From a virus: a stretch of DNA of 26,578 bases. The translations under genes were made by a program, and so were the position numbers. The DNA lies in the IMG/VR virus record IMGVR_UViG_3300030430_002837, positions 1-26,578 of that record. The stretch is one strand, 5' to 3'. The first letter of the stretch is position 1; every line of letters begins with the position of its first letter. Below, piece by piece: positions 15,533-24,164 of this stretch. Under the pieces are notes generated by a model that worked only from the letters and a program-made list of their open reading frames with translations, made no database searches and was not told the origin of the DNA.

Positions 15533-15978
15533 CTAGTGTCAAACTGGCGATAAATGTTCATTTATCAACGGTTTGTAATGGTTGTAATTATCACGAGTTT
15601 CCCTATCAGGCAACTCCACCCATATCAGGACAAGGGAGCAAAACATTTAAATCTAAAGAAGATATAGATGATGTTATTGAACAACTTATAAATGAAGCAG
15701 AAGAATGGAATAGAAGGGGAAAGAGTTTTGATGTCGCACTTAGTGTTGCTAAACAACTCCCCTTTTTTTGCTGTCCTAATAAAATATTAAACGCAGAAGA
15801 TCAAAAGGTAATACAAAGATATATTTATTGTAATGAAACAGGCACACAAGCATATAACGGTTCTTACGGAGATCAACCATATAAATGGTTGCAACAGTAT
15901 TTTATCCTCAAACAGGCATTTGCTCAAAAAGAAAAGGCACAGATAGATGGCAGAAGGCAAAATAAGAGTAAAGTTTGA
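15272..15978 (+). CDS. Tail assembly chaperone, -1 frameshift (GT-type) product
   Basis: Translation of 15272-15526 followed by a -1 shift at the G run gives a 235-residue fusion: 85 shared residues and 150 from an open frame ending at TGA 15976-15978. That frame is open from 15454 but has no ATG or GTG and only one late TTG, so it is not independently expressed by a normal start. It covers the otherwise empty stretch 15533-15946. The extension reads GVASVKLAINVHLSTVCNGC, then a region with FCCPN and YCNETG and a helical end WLQQYFILKQAFAQKEKAQ. In lambda-like phages GT recruits the tube protein to the tape measure. The extension overlaps the tape measure start by 32 bases. Confidence 0.82.
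15523..15574 (+). promoter_or_regulatory. Programmed -1 frameshift signal
   Basis: The heptamer G GGG GAG lies at 15523-15529, directly before the zero-frame stop TAG (15530-15532). A P-site tRNA on GGG can re-pair perfectly with GGG one base back. After an 11-base spacer a stem-loop occupies 15541-15574: AAACTG pairs with CGGTTT (one G-U), then a two-by-two internal loop, then a perfect GATAAATG/CATTTATC stem around TT. A slippery run, a near-adjacent stop and a downstream stem are the classic parts of such a signal. The A-site codon re-pairs poorly, so this is not a canonical X XXY YYZ heptamer. Confidence 0.72.
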
Positions 15979-18079
15979 AGAAAAAGATAGCGATAAACTA
16001 ATATCTGCTATTAAAGCATTAAATGTTGAAACTAAGAAATTATCAGGTCAATCATTAAAGTATAGAAAAGAATTAAAAAAACTTGATGGCGATCAACTAA
16101 ATTTAAGAAACAATACAAATATTCTAGGTTCATCTTTTTTAGGTTTTGGTAATATTTTAACATCAGCTCGTGCAAAATTATTACTTTTTGCTTTTGCTAC
16201 AAATCAAGCATCTCAGGTCGTTAATAGCTTAGTAAGAACTAATGCTAATATTGAGGATATGGGTCGTGCTTTTAATAATCTATCTGATGCTGCTGGGTTC
16301 AGTTCTGATACATTTAACAAGCTGAATGAAGCTGTAGATGGTACTGTTAGAAAAACTAATCTTATGCAACAAGCAAACAATGCTATGTTGCTTGGTATCT
16401 TTGAATCATCGGATCAAATGGCAGAAATGTTTGATGTTGCACAGAGATTAGGACAAGCATTAGGTAGAACAGCAAGTGAAAGTATTGAATCGTTAGTAAC
16501 TGGATTAGGTCGGCAATCTAAACTTATGTTAGATAACTTAGGTATTGTTTTCGATACAAATCAGTCCTATGAAGAATACGCAGCAACATTAGGAAAAACT
16601 GCAAGTGCTTTAACAGATCAAGAAAAGAAACAAGCTTTTGTAAACAAGGCTGTAGCAATAGCAAATGATTTAGTAAAACAATCAGGTGAAGAAGTATTAT
16701 CTACTAATGCAAAACTAGATCAACTTTCTGTTTCTTTTGAAAATTTACAAGCACAAATAGGTGAAGGTCTTACACCTGTAGTAATTCTTGCAGTTGAAAG
16801 TTTAACAAAATTTATGGATTCTATTGATGTTGAGGAAATTAAATCTTATAGTGCAGGGTTTGCTTCTGTAGTTACGGTAGTTGGATTATATCAAGCAGCT
16901 ATTACTATAGCGACAATAAAAACTGTAGGATTTTCAAAAGCACTTATTAAAACTGGATTTGGAGCTTTAGCTGTGAGTGCAGGGTTAGCAACAGGTGCAT
17001 TGTTAGATTATTTTAATGTTTTTGATGATGATGATAGACAAGAAGATTTAGCTAAATCTAATAAATCACTTGAATCTTCATTTAAAAACTTAAGAAAAGC
17101 AATTCCTAATAATCAAACCAAAGAATTTAATAGAAGGGTAGAAGAACAAGCTGAAACATTCTTAGCATTAAATCCAACGGTTCAGCAGTTAGAATCTATT
17201 CTTATTAATGTTATGGGAAGTGCAAAGGATTTTAAAATTGGTGATAAAGAGTTTATTACAACACCTCAATCTATTGATGCGATAACAGCAGCTTTAGATA
17301 AGCTAAGAGAGCCTCTTGATGGTGTTTCAGTTACAAAAGTAGGAAACTTTGGTTTTGATGAAGCACAAGAAACTCTTTTATCAGATTTTTTTCTAAAAAG
17401 ACAGAAAACATTAATTGAAAATAACGAATTAGAAAGATCAATTTTAATTGAAGCTGCAAATGCCACAATAGAAGATGAAACTGCTCTTAGACAAGTCTTG
17501 CTTGATATTAATACACATTTTGATGAAAAGGAAAGAAAACAAAAAGAAAAAGCAAAAACTAGATTAATTTCACAAACTTTATCAACTACAGCACAGCTTT
17601 TAGGGATAAATCAAAAAAACATGAAGCACGTTGCAAGGATACAGGCTGCTGCTGGTCTTGTAGATGCTTATTCTGCTGCACAATCTCAGTTTGCTTTGGT
17701 TTCTAAAACATTACCACCACCTTTTCCACAAATAGCTTATGCCGTAGCTATTGGTCAAGGTATTGCACAAGCTCAACAAATAACAAAAGCAGCAGGAACA
17801 CCAATTTTCGAACAAGGTGGTCTAGTAGGTGGAAGAAGGCACTCACAAGGTGGTACTATGATAGAAGCAGAACGAGGTGAGTTTGTTATGAGCAGAAATG
17901 CTGTATCTGCTATTGGTGTTGAGAATTTGAACAGAATGAATCAAGGTCAATCATCAGGAGGTGGTTCTATAAATATAAACATTAACGGTGGTATGATTAG
18001 TCCTGATTTCGTTGAAAATGAATTAGCAGAATCCATCAGAGAAGCAGTAAGACGAGGTGCAGACTTTGGCATTTCTTGA
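15947..18079 (+). CDS. Tail tape measure protein
   Basis: 710 residues. This protein sets tail length and is released on DNA ejection. The N terminus is a charged coiled coil (about 10-55). A hydrophobic stretch lies near residues 60-90 (ILGSSFLGFGNILTSARAKL) and a longer one near 300-355 (FASVVTVVGLYQAAITIATI ... GFGALAVSAGLATGALLDYF), both typical of tape measures that insert in the host membrane. The middle is helical and A/Q/N-rich. The C-terminal part has GGLVGGRRHSQGGTMIEAER then GEFVMSRNAV (about 623-650), a motif shared by many tape measure ends, and a glycine- and serine-rich tail. At roughly 0.15 nm per residue the tail would be near 100 nm long. Confidence 0.92.
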   Translation: MAEGKIRVKFEEKDSDKLISAIKALNVETKKLSGQSLKYRKELKKLDGDQLNLRNNTNILGSSFLGFGNILTSARAKLLLFAFATNQASQVVNSLVRTNANIEDMGRAFNNLSDAAGFSSDTFNKLNEAVDGTVRKTNLMQQANNAMLLGIFESSDQMAEMFDVAQRLGQALGRTASESIESLVTGLGRQSKLMLDNLGIVFDTNQSYEEYAATLGKTASALTDQEKKQAFVNKAVAIANDLVKQSGEEVLSTNAKLDQLSVSFENLQAQIGEGLTPVVILAVESLTKFMDSIDVEEIKSYSAGFASVVTVVGLYQAAITIATIKTVGFSKALIKTGFGALAVSAGLATGALLDYFNVFDDDDRQEDLAKSNKSLESSFKNLRKAIPNNQTKEFNRRVEEQAETFLALNPTVQQLESILINVMGSAKDFKIGDKEFITTPQSIDAITAALDKLREPLDGVSVTKVGNFGFDEAQETLLSDFFLKRQKTLIENNELERSILIEAANATIEDETALRQVLLDINTHFDEKERKQKEKAKTRLISQTLSTTAQLLGINQKNMKHVARIQAAAGLVDAYSAAQSQFALVSKTLPPPFPQIAYAVAIGQGIAQAQQITKAAGTPIFEQGGLVGGRRHSQGGTMIEAERGEFVMSRNAVSAIGVENLNRMNQGQSSGGGSINININGGMISPDFVENELAESIREAVRRGADFGIS

Positions 18080-21000
18080 TGATATAAAAAGTAAACATCT
18101 CACAAATTATGTGTTAGTTACCATTGGCGATAATATTCGAATATCGACTCAAAATATAAATTTTGACGGTGAATATTATAAACCAATTTTAATGAATATA
18201 CCGTCTATTTCTGAATCTTTAGACATAGAGCGAAGAAAGTATAAAATCTCGTCTGTAACGCTAAATATAAGCGATTATGAGCATGATGGTGTTCGATTCT
18301 CCGACAGCCTAAATACATTAATGAATAAAGAAGTTAATATTTATTATGCAAGTATGGGTTCTAAAGAATTTACATTTTTTGGTGATAGTCAAGGAACGAC
18401 AAAAGAAGATGCAGATTTATATAAAGCTGGTACTTTTATTGTTCGTTCATTTAATCAGAATGAAGATACTGTGTCTTTAAATTGTGAGGATTTATCACAA
18501 AAAAATTTACAAACAGAAATACCATTAGTTGAAATGAGTGACAATGAATCTATATTAGAAAAATATAGAAACAAACCTATACCAATGGTTTTTGGTGAAG
18601 TTGATAGAAGTCCATGTGTTTTAGATAGTAAAAAAATTATATTTGATGTAGGAGATGCTACTGATTTATCAGGTATTACAGTAGATGATATTTTTTTTAA
18701 AATAAAAACACCATTATATATATATGATGATGATTCTACTTATAGTAATGTATTGCATGATATAAGTGAAATTTTAACCGAAGAAGAATTTCCATATATA
18801 CAAGAGCAGCAATATATTGATGTTAGTAATCTTGGTTATTTAGAATTAAAAAATACAAAATTATTAAGAAAAGATGGAATACAAGTAAGAAGATTTGCTA
18901 AATCTGCAAGTCCTAATTTATACAATGATAATCAGGTAGAAAACATTGTTGATGCTACAGATATTATAGATAGAGATGGTAATCCTCAAGACACTATAGA
19001 TAACGACAATTCAAGCTATGTATTAGTTCAGGATGCTCAATTCACTACATCTGATGAAGCTGGAGGTATAGATGGTGATTTTAATCCAATCACACTATCA
19101 TTCTTTAGATATTATCGAATGATTATACCTATAGTTAAGGCAAAAGATACTATAGCAAATGGTATTCCTGAAATTGCCATAAATAACAAAAGATTTCCAA
19201 TTCCATTTAATGGACTTTCTGATGAAGGTAGTAATTTTATTAACAATGCTGATAATGAAAATTACATTATTGCTGGTGGTAGTAATGCAGGTAGTTTAAA
19301 TAATGTCTCATTTTTTCCTAATAACTTAGAATCTCATCCATCATCACTTCAAAATTACTCAGATTTGATTATATTTAATGAAACTGAGGTAGGTACTGAA
19401 TTAGGTCAAGGTGAAGCATCTTTAGATCAATTTAATGTAGATATTGGGTTTAAAGATACATCATTCCAAGCAAGTTCAGCAGCTATAGGTTGTTTCGCTA
19501 ATGAACAAATATTTGAATTAGTATTTTTTGCTAAATTGCCACAAACAGCATTATTACCAAGTGGCGAAACATATACATCAGAACTTGTAGCAAGAATTAG
19601 AGAAATAGATACTACATTTATTGCTGATATTGGTGAGCCTCTTAAAAAACATTATTTTGTTCATGCCATTGGTAGGGGTAGCTCAACACCATCAGCACCT
19701 AGTGTATTTACAGAAATCTTATCTGAATTAAATTTTAATCAAGTAGTAGGGGGTATTGATTACACAAGTCTAGGATCATATTCTTTTACGATTGATAAAA
19801 AAATAAACAGCAAGAAATTGATCGAAGAAATAAGTCAAAGCACTAGCTTATACCCATACTTCAAAGACGGTCAATTTAAATTAAAGAGTATAAATAAATC
19901 TTACAGTTTTAATGAAACCAAATCTATAAATCCAGACGATGTAATTAATTATAAATATGATCGTACCAAAATAGAAAAAGTTTACACTCGTGTAAATGTT
20001 AAATATCATTATGACTATGGTATTAAAGATTTTACAAGAGAAACAGGTGATGTTACTCCAACAAATAGTGGTTTAGATTCTGATTATTTAACAGGCTCTA
20101 ATGAGAATTATTTTGGTGAAGATTTCGATCAAGAGTTAATATTTGAGTCTAAATATATCAGAGATGAAGCTACTGCATTTAATTTAGCAAGATATTTGTG
20201 TGGATTACACGCTAATCAGCACAACTTAATAACTCTTACACTACCTTTAAATTATATAACTCTTGAATTAGGCGATATAGTAAGATTAGATAAACTTATA
20301 CAAGGTCGTAAAATATTTGGAGAAGATTACGCTCTAATACATGAAAATCAACCAAGTTATATTCGTAATGGTCAAACTATTTATAAATTCTTTTTTGTTG
20401 AACAAATAAAAAAATCATTAGATAAAGTAGAGGTTAAATTATATCAATTACATGAGTTTGATTTTACTCCTGATGATGTAGGTGTCGATGAAATTGAAGA
20501 TGAAATAGATGATGAAATAGAAGATATAATAGATGACACAGAGCCACCAGTTGATCCACCTCCAAGTGTCATAGAAGCGTGTCTTTTACCTGATTTTGAA
20601 AATTCATATTTAGATGGAAATTTAAATCCTGTTGATGTTACTGATAATTCATTGATTTTTAGTCATAATCAAGATTTATGTGGTAATGAGATAGTTGAAG
20701 AACAAGTCGGTTGGTGTACTATTAATGGTATTCCTGAATTTGGTGTTACAGAATCAGATTGCACAGGTACATGGACTGTAAATCAACCTGTAATTGCTTG
20801 TGGAGATCCTAACGCTTTAAATTACAATTCTAATGTTGATATTGCTGATAATACTCTATGTTTTCTTCAAGAGCCTTTACTATCACCACAGATTACAACT
20901 CCAACTGAGGATGAGGTAATACCGTTACAATCTATTGAGGAAGTAAATCAGCCTGAATTTAATGATAGTGATTGGGTTTGGAATAATAACAGCCAAAATG

Positions 21001-22007
21001 TAGGAAATTTTATAATAGAAGGTGGTAATCAATCAATAATTATAAGACAACCACAATTTGATTTTTCTAAATTTATAAAAATATACCCAAGAGATTTAGA
21101 TGGAAATTTAATACCCATCGAATACGGATCTTATGATTATACTGTGATTGCAAGAAGAGTAAATAATAATAATTTTTCCATAGGTTTAAAGATAGGTTTT
21201 AATTATAATACAGGTAATACTCATAACCTTTCTACTGATTTTAATGAATTTAGTGGTAGTTTTAATGCTTCTAATAATGTTGATATAAATAATGGTTTTT
21301 TTGTTATAAAACAAGGAGCAGGAAATTCGAATAATAATGATAATTCTTTTGAAATATCTACTATTGAAATAAGAAGAAATGGAATTAATCTTATTCCTGA
21401 TCCAAATCGTAACAGTTATTTTTCAAATAATACTGCTGGTGGTATGATAACAGTAGAAACTTCACCTGTTCTTAATCTAACTTGGAATAAATCTCCAAAT
21501 TTATTAAATCACAGCCAATTACCACCAAATTATTTAGGTGGCTCTTACATAGTTAGTTTAGTAAGATCATATAATGATGAAAATGGTGATACACAGCTTG
21601 AAAATGTTTATACTAATGAAAATAATTTAATTAGTGCTGTAGAAGGTCAAGATACATACACACATACAATAGATTTTGTCGAGCAAGATATTCCTGTTAA
21701 TTCAAGACTACAAGTAAGTGTAATTGCTCGTAGTTTTTCACAATATAATGGTCAAAATATTTTTACAGGTGATGCAGATGCAATACTTGATTATACAATA
21801 GCACAAGATACAGTAAATTTTAATTATGGAAATGTAGATGAGGAAGAACAGGCTTATAATGTATCAGATATTGTTATTTTAGTAAATTTTATTTTAGGTG
21901 AGTCTAGTCCAACACAACAAGATTTGGAATTATATGATATTAATAATGATGGAATAATAAATATTCTTGATATTTTAAATTTAGTAAATATTATATTGGG
22001 TAATTAA
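18066..22007 (+). CDS. Giant tail-tip or baseplate protein with dockerin-like C terminus
   Basis: 1313 residues from TTG 18066, chosen because GAGGTG (18054-18059) lies six bases upstream. GTG 18057 in the same frame would add three residues. The N terminus (MAFLDDIKSKHLTNYVLVTI) resembles minor tail proteins that follow tape measures. Residues about 1-170 and 565-790 look like hub beta domains (YSFTIDKKINSKKLIEEISQ, IEKVYTRVNVKYHYDYGIK). An acidic and proline-rich linker spans about 803-836. Next come cysteine-containing modules with ACGDPNALNYN (D914), beta-sandwich regions to about 1250, and a C-terminal dockerin-like repeat (1264-1313) with a Ca2+-loop motif DINNDGIINILDIL. It probably anchors or forms the host-binding tip. 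Confidence 0.85.
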   Translation: MAFLDDIKSKHLTNYVLVTIGDNIRISTQNINFDGEYYKPILMNIPSISESLDIERRKYKISSVTLNISDYEHDGVRFSDSLNTLMNKEVNIYYASMGSKEFTFFGDSQGTTKEDADLYKAGTFIVRSFNQNEDTVSLNCEDLSQKNLQTEIPLVEMSDNESILEKYRNKPIPMVFGEVDRSPCVLDSKKIIFDVGDATDLSGITVDDIFFKIKTPLYIYDDDSTYSNVLHDISEILTEEEFPYIQEQQYIDVSNLGYLELKNTKLLRKDGIQVRRFAKSASPNLYNDNQVENIVDATDIIDRDGNPQDTIDNDNSSYVLVQDAQFTTSDEAGGIDGDFNPITLSFFRYYRMIIPIVKAKDTIANGIPEIAINNKRFPIPFNGLSDEGSNFINNADNENYIIAGGSNAGSLNNVSFFPNNLESHPSSLQNYSDLIIFNETEVGTELGQGEASLDQFNVDIGFKDTSFQASSAAIGCFANEQIFELVFFAKLPQTALLPSGETYTSELVARIREIDTTFIADIGEPLKKHYFVHAIGRGSSTPSAPSVFTEILSELNFNQVVGGIDYTSLGSYSFTIDKKINSKKLIEEISQSTSLYPYFKDGQFKLKSINKSYSFNETKSINPDDVINYKYDRTKIEKVYTRVNVKYHYDYGIKDFTRETGDVTPTNSGLDSDYLTGSNENYFGEDFDQELIFESKYIRDEATAFNLARYLCGLHANQHNLITLTLPLNYITLELGDIVRLDKLIQGRKIFGEDYALIHENQPSYIRNGQTIYKFFFVEQIKKSLDKVEVKLYQLHEFDFTPDDVGVDEIEDEIDDEIEDIIDDTEPPVDPPPSVIEACLLPDFENSYLDGNLNPVDVTDNSLIFSHNQDLCGNEIVEEQVGWCTINGIPEFGVTESDCTGTWTVNQPVIACGDPNALNYNSNVDIADNTLCFLQEPLLSPQITTPTEDEVIPLQSIEEVNQPEFNDSDWVWNNNSQNVGNFIIEGGNQSIIIRQPQFDFSKFIKIYPRDLDGNLIPIEYGSYDYTVIARRVNNNNFSIGLKIGFNYNTGNTHNLSTDFNEFSGSFNASNNVDINNGFFVIKQGAGNSNNNDNSFEISTIEIRRNGINLIPDPNRNSYFSNNTAGGMITVETSPVLNLTWNKSPNLLNHSQLPPNYLGGSYIVSLVRSYNDENGDTQLENVYTNENNLISAVEGQDTYTHTIDFVEQDIPVNSRLQVSVIARSFSQYNGQNIFTGDADAILDYTIAQDTVNFNYGNVDEEEQAYNVSDIVILVNFILGESSPTQQDLELYDINNDGIINILDILNLVNIILGN

Positions 22008-22009
22008 TT

Positions 22010-22513
22010 ATGATAACTTATGGAAATGGTGAATGTTTTGTTGATTACACAAAAGAAAGAATATCATCAATAGTAATACATTATAAAGGTAGCGTTTTAT
22101 TAAAACATAAATTTATGACAATCAGCTCTTTTTTGGGTGGTGATAGAGTTATTTTAAAAAACATTAATAGGAATAATATGTTTATTGAAGGTAACAATCA
22201 AATACATATTGGATTTATTGAACAACCAAAAAATTTAAATAAGTTGTTTGATTATAATGGTGATTTTAAGATTACAAGTGCTAAAATAAACAATGAGGTT
22301 GTAACTGTTAAAGCTACTAATGTAGATTTTTATGAGCTTATAGACTCAAATTGGGATAATGCTGGAGAGCCTGAGAAATATAAAGGAACTTACGTGGTTG
22401 GTAAAGTGCCACGCAAACGAAAATCAATAGGTGGTACTAAGACATCATCTAAGGCAAGAAATGGCGTTAGAAGGTCAATTACAGGCTCGACATCTAGTAG
22501 AGGAGGTTATTAA
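22010..22513 (+). CDS. Tail-tip associated protein, unknown
   Basis: 167 residues, beginning two bases after the tail-tip gene. The first 115 residues are predicted beta-rich (RISSIVIHYKGSVLLKHKF, RNNMFIEGNNQIHIGFI, AKINNEVVTVKATNVDFYEL), and the last 35 form a basic, S/G/R-rich and probably disordered tail (VPRKRKSIGGTKTSSKARNG). No family was recognised. The position between the tail tip and a larger distal protein suggests a small tip component. The basic tail could contact nucleic acid or an acidic partner such as the acidic linker of the tail-tip protein; that is speculation. Confidence 0.75.
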   Translation: MITYGNGECFVDYTKERISSIVIHYKGSVLLKHKFMTISSFLGGDRVILKNINRNNMFIEGNNQIHIGFIEQPKNLNKLFDYNGDFKITSAKINNEVVTVKATNVDFYELIDSNWDNAGEPEKYKGTYVVGKVPRKRKSIGGTKTSSKARNGVRRSITGSTSSRGGY

Positions 22514-23568
22514 TGAGCTATAATTCAGTTGGCAGACCTAAATTTTATATTGATGCAGTAATGTTAGCAAGACAATTAGGGCATTTAGATTATAGTGGTA
22601 ATCATAATGAAGGTTCTAATAGATTTTTTTTAAATCCTGTAAATACAAGAAATATTGAGTTAGGTACAGACCCTGCTCCTGATTATCTTTTCCATAGGCA
22701 ATTTAATCACATAAGATTTAAAAACACAGGGAGTAATTTATATGGTCGAAGATATTTAAATTCTATTAATTATTTTTTTATTTTAGGTCATAGACTAGCT
22801 ACAGATAATTTGATTACTGAGGTTTTTATTGTAAGTGATATTAACCCAGCAGAGATTAGAGATTATTTATTTCAGGGCTCTATTGCAAGTGATGGTTGGT
22901 TTAAACATGAAAAAGATTTAGATAAAAGTTTAGATGTAAACAGATTTACCGTTCATTTTAGAGGCATAGGTAATAATGGAGTTTTTAGTGATGTAACCAG
23001 CACCCCAATAGGTGATTTTAGTGCAGGCTGGTCATTTCTTATGCCACAGTCTCCTAACCTTGAATTAACGCAAACTTTCAGTAATGAATCGCTAAAAGTA
23101 CAGACTACTAAAGGTGGTGCAACTCTTACTAACAAAGGATGGAATCAACCACCAAAATGGGGTGTTTATCCTCAATGGAAAGCATCACCAAATGATGTTG
23201 CTTATCCAACTAGACGCAGTTGGAATTTAAAATTTTCATTTATCAGCGATACAAAGTTAATGCCCCAATTTTTTAATGAGCTAGACTCAAATGGCAATAA
23301 TCGTGGGATATTTGAGAGATTTAGCGAATTTATTGATGATAATCCAATAAATCCTAGAACAGACACTTTACAATCATTTAGAATCAAAGATGATTTCTTG
23401 ACAAAAGTTGTTTCGGGTACTAACAATTTTATGCTACCTTTTATATTTCAACCCGATCATAATGTCGAGGAATATGCGATTTGTAGAGTTAATCAAGACA
23501 GCGTAGTATTTACGCAAGTAGCTCACAGAGTTTATGATGTTAGTTTAAATATAATAGAAGTTTGGTAA
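22513..23568 (+). CDS. Distal tail structural protein, unknown family
   Basis: 351 residues with AGGAGG (22501-22506) six bases before the ATG. It is the last gene of the long structural unit and ends 32 bases before a strong terminator. Sequence features are mixed beta segments rich in aromatics: GRRYLNSINYFFILGHRL, LITEVFIVSDINPAEIRDYL, RSWNLKFSFISDTKLMPQFF and a C-terminal VFTQVAHRVYDVSLNIIEVW. There is no obvious enzyme motif. The last strand pattern, 'a..d...vsl.i.E.w', occurs in virion proteins at the tail end of other phages. It is likely a tip or fibre-attachment component; I do not recognise the family. Confidence 0.78.
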   Translation: MSYNSVGRPKFYIDAVMLARQLGHLDYSGNHNEGSNRFFLNPVNTRNIELGTDPAPDYLFHRQFNHIRFKNTGSNLYGRRYLNSINYFFILGHRLATDNLITEVFIVSDINPAEIRDYLFQGSIASDGWFKHEKDLDKSLDVNRFTVHFRGIGNNGVFSDVTSTPIGDFSAGWSFLMPQSPNLELTQTFSNESLKVQTTKGGATLTNKGWNQPPKWGVYPQWKASPNDVAYPTRRSWNLKFSFISDTKLMPQFFNELDSNGNNRGIFERFSEFIDDNPINPRTDTLQSFRIKDDFLTKVVSGTNNFMLPFIFQPDHNVEEYAICRVNQDSVVFTQVAHRVYDVSLNIIEVW

Positions 23569-23600
23569 TGGTCTAACTAGATTTCTATTCTTGTGGAAAG

Positions 23601-23636
23601 AAAACCCTCTATTTATTTAGAGGGTTTTTTGTTTTT
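23601..23636 (+). terminator. Strong intrinsic terminator ending the structural unit
   Basis: AAAACCCTCTA (23601-23611) and TAGAGGGTTTT (23618-23628) form a perfect 11-base-pair stem with a six-base TTTATT loop, followed by TTGTTTTT. It separates the structural genes from the regulator module. The A-rich left flank could let it work in both directions. Confidence 0.9.
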
Positions 23637-23657
23637 AAGAAAAATTAAAAAAATCTA

Positions 23658-23685
23658 TTGACTTATTTTAAAAAAACTTTAAATT
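23658..23685 (+). promoter_or_regulatory. Promoter for the regulator module
   Basis: TTGACT (23658-23663) matches the sigma70 -35 consensus at five of six positions. TAAATT (23680-23685) lies 16 bases further and matches the -10 at four of six. Transcription would start near 23692, where the HTH gene's ATG lies, so the message may be leaderless. It is the first -35 of this quality after the strong terminator, which supports a new transcription unit. Confidence 0.55.
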
Positions 23686-23691
23686 AGGTGT

Positions 23692-23895
23692 ATGGAAAAC
23701 AAACAAATATTTAAAGAGTTTTTAAGAAGTCGTGGCATAAAACAGAGATGGTTAGCAGATCAGTTGGGTGTCAGCGAGATAACAATTAGTAATTGGGCGA
23801 ATGGTAATAATTACCCTCAAGTCAAATATATTAATAAGATGAAGAAGATGTTTCGAAAAGAGAGTGTACGCTTCTTATTTAAGAAAGATAATTGA
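23692..23895 (+). CDS. HTH transcriptional regulator (XRE/Cro-CI type)
   Basis: A 67-residue protein that is little more than a DNA-binding domain. Helices of an XRE-type helix-turn-helix are clear: IFKEFLRSRG, then IKQRWLADQLGVSEITISNW (16-35) with the conserved 'LAdqLGVS..tIsnW.nG...P' pattern, and INKMKKMF. The size suggests a Cro-like protein without an oligomerisation or cleavage domain. It starts a new unit after a strong terminator with its own promoter, so it may repress its own or the late genes. The nested dyad near 3414 is a possible target but no evidence links them. AGGTG lies only one base before the ATG, too close for a good SD. Confidence 0.9.
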   Translation: MENKQIFKEFLRSRGIKQRWLADQLGVSEITISNWANGNNYPQVKYINKMKKMFRKESVRFLFKKDN

Positions 23896-24095
23896 TGAAC
23901 GAAGATACATTAGTAAAAGATGTCATGGATGATATGGCTAATTTGCAAAAAGCAACAAAGGTTGTTTTAAGATACGTTAGTGATTTAATCGTTGAGAATA
24001 ACGAATTGAAAGCTAAATTAAAAACAGCAGAGAAACAAGTTGATTTAGCCAATGAACAAGTACAAAGTTTACACATGAGATATAAAGGATTTTAG
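23895..24095 (+). CDS. Small coiled-coil protein
   Basis: 66 residues from ATG 23895, sharing one base with the regulator's stop (TGATG). The N terminus is acidic (MNEDTLVKDVMDDMANLQKA) and the C-terminal two thirds form a coiled coil with leucine and valine heptads (LIVENNELKAKLKTAEKQVD). No family was recognised. Coupling to the HTH gene suggests that it may modify or oligomerise with the regulator, or it may be an independent early protein. Confidence 0.75.
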   Translation: MNEDTLVKDVMDDMANLQKATKVVLRYVSDLIVENNELKAKLKTAEKQVDLANEQVQSLHMRYKGF

Positions 24096-24103
24096 TAAAA
24101 CAA

Positions 24104-24146
24104 GGAGGGGAGGTTTTTTTTCTATTTTTCATTGTTCCTCTCCTCC
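24104..24146. other. Purine/pyrimidine-rich hairpin in a short intergenic gap
   Basis: GGAGGGGAGG (24104-24113) pairs with CCTCTCCTCC (24137-24146) over ten positions with one G-U pair. The 23-base loop begins with eight T. The left arm contains AGGAGG, a perfect SD sequence, and the right arm is anti-SD-like, but no start codon follows within a normal distance. It does not have the usual stem-then-T form of a terminator on the plus strand. It fills most of the gap between the coiled-coil and nuclease genes. Confidence 0.55.
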
Positions 24147-24164
24147 GTTTCCTATTGAAAGATT

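Noticed and set aside
24104-24146. Classic rho-independent terminator on the plus strand
   Set aside because: The T run is in the loop rather than after the stem, and the loop is 23 bases long.
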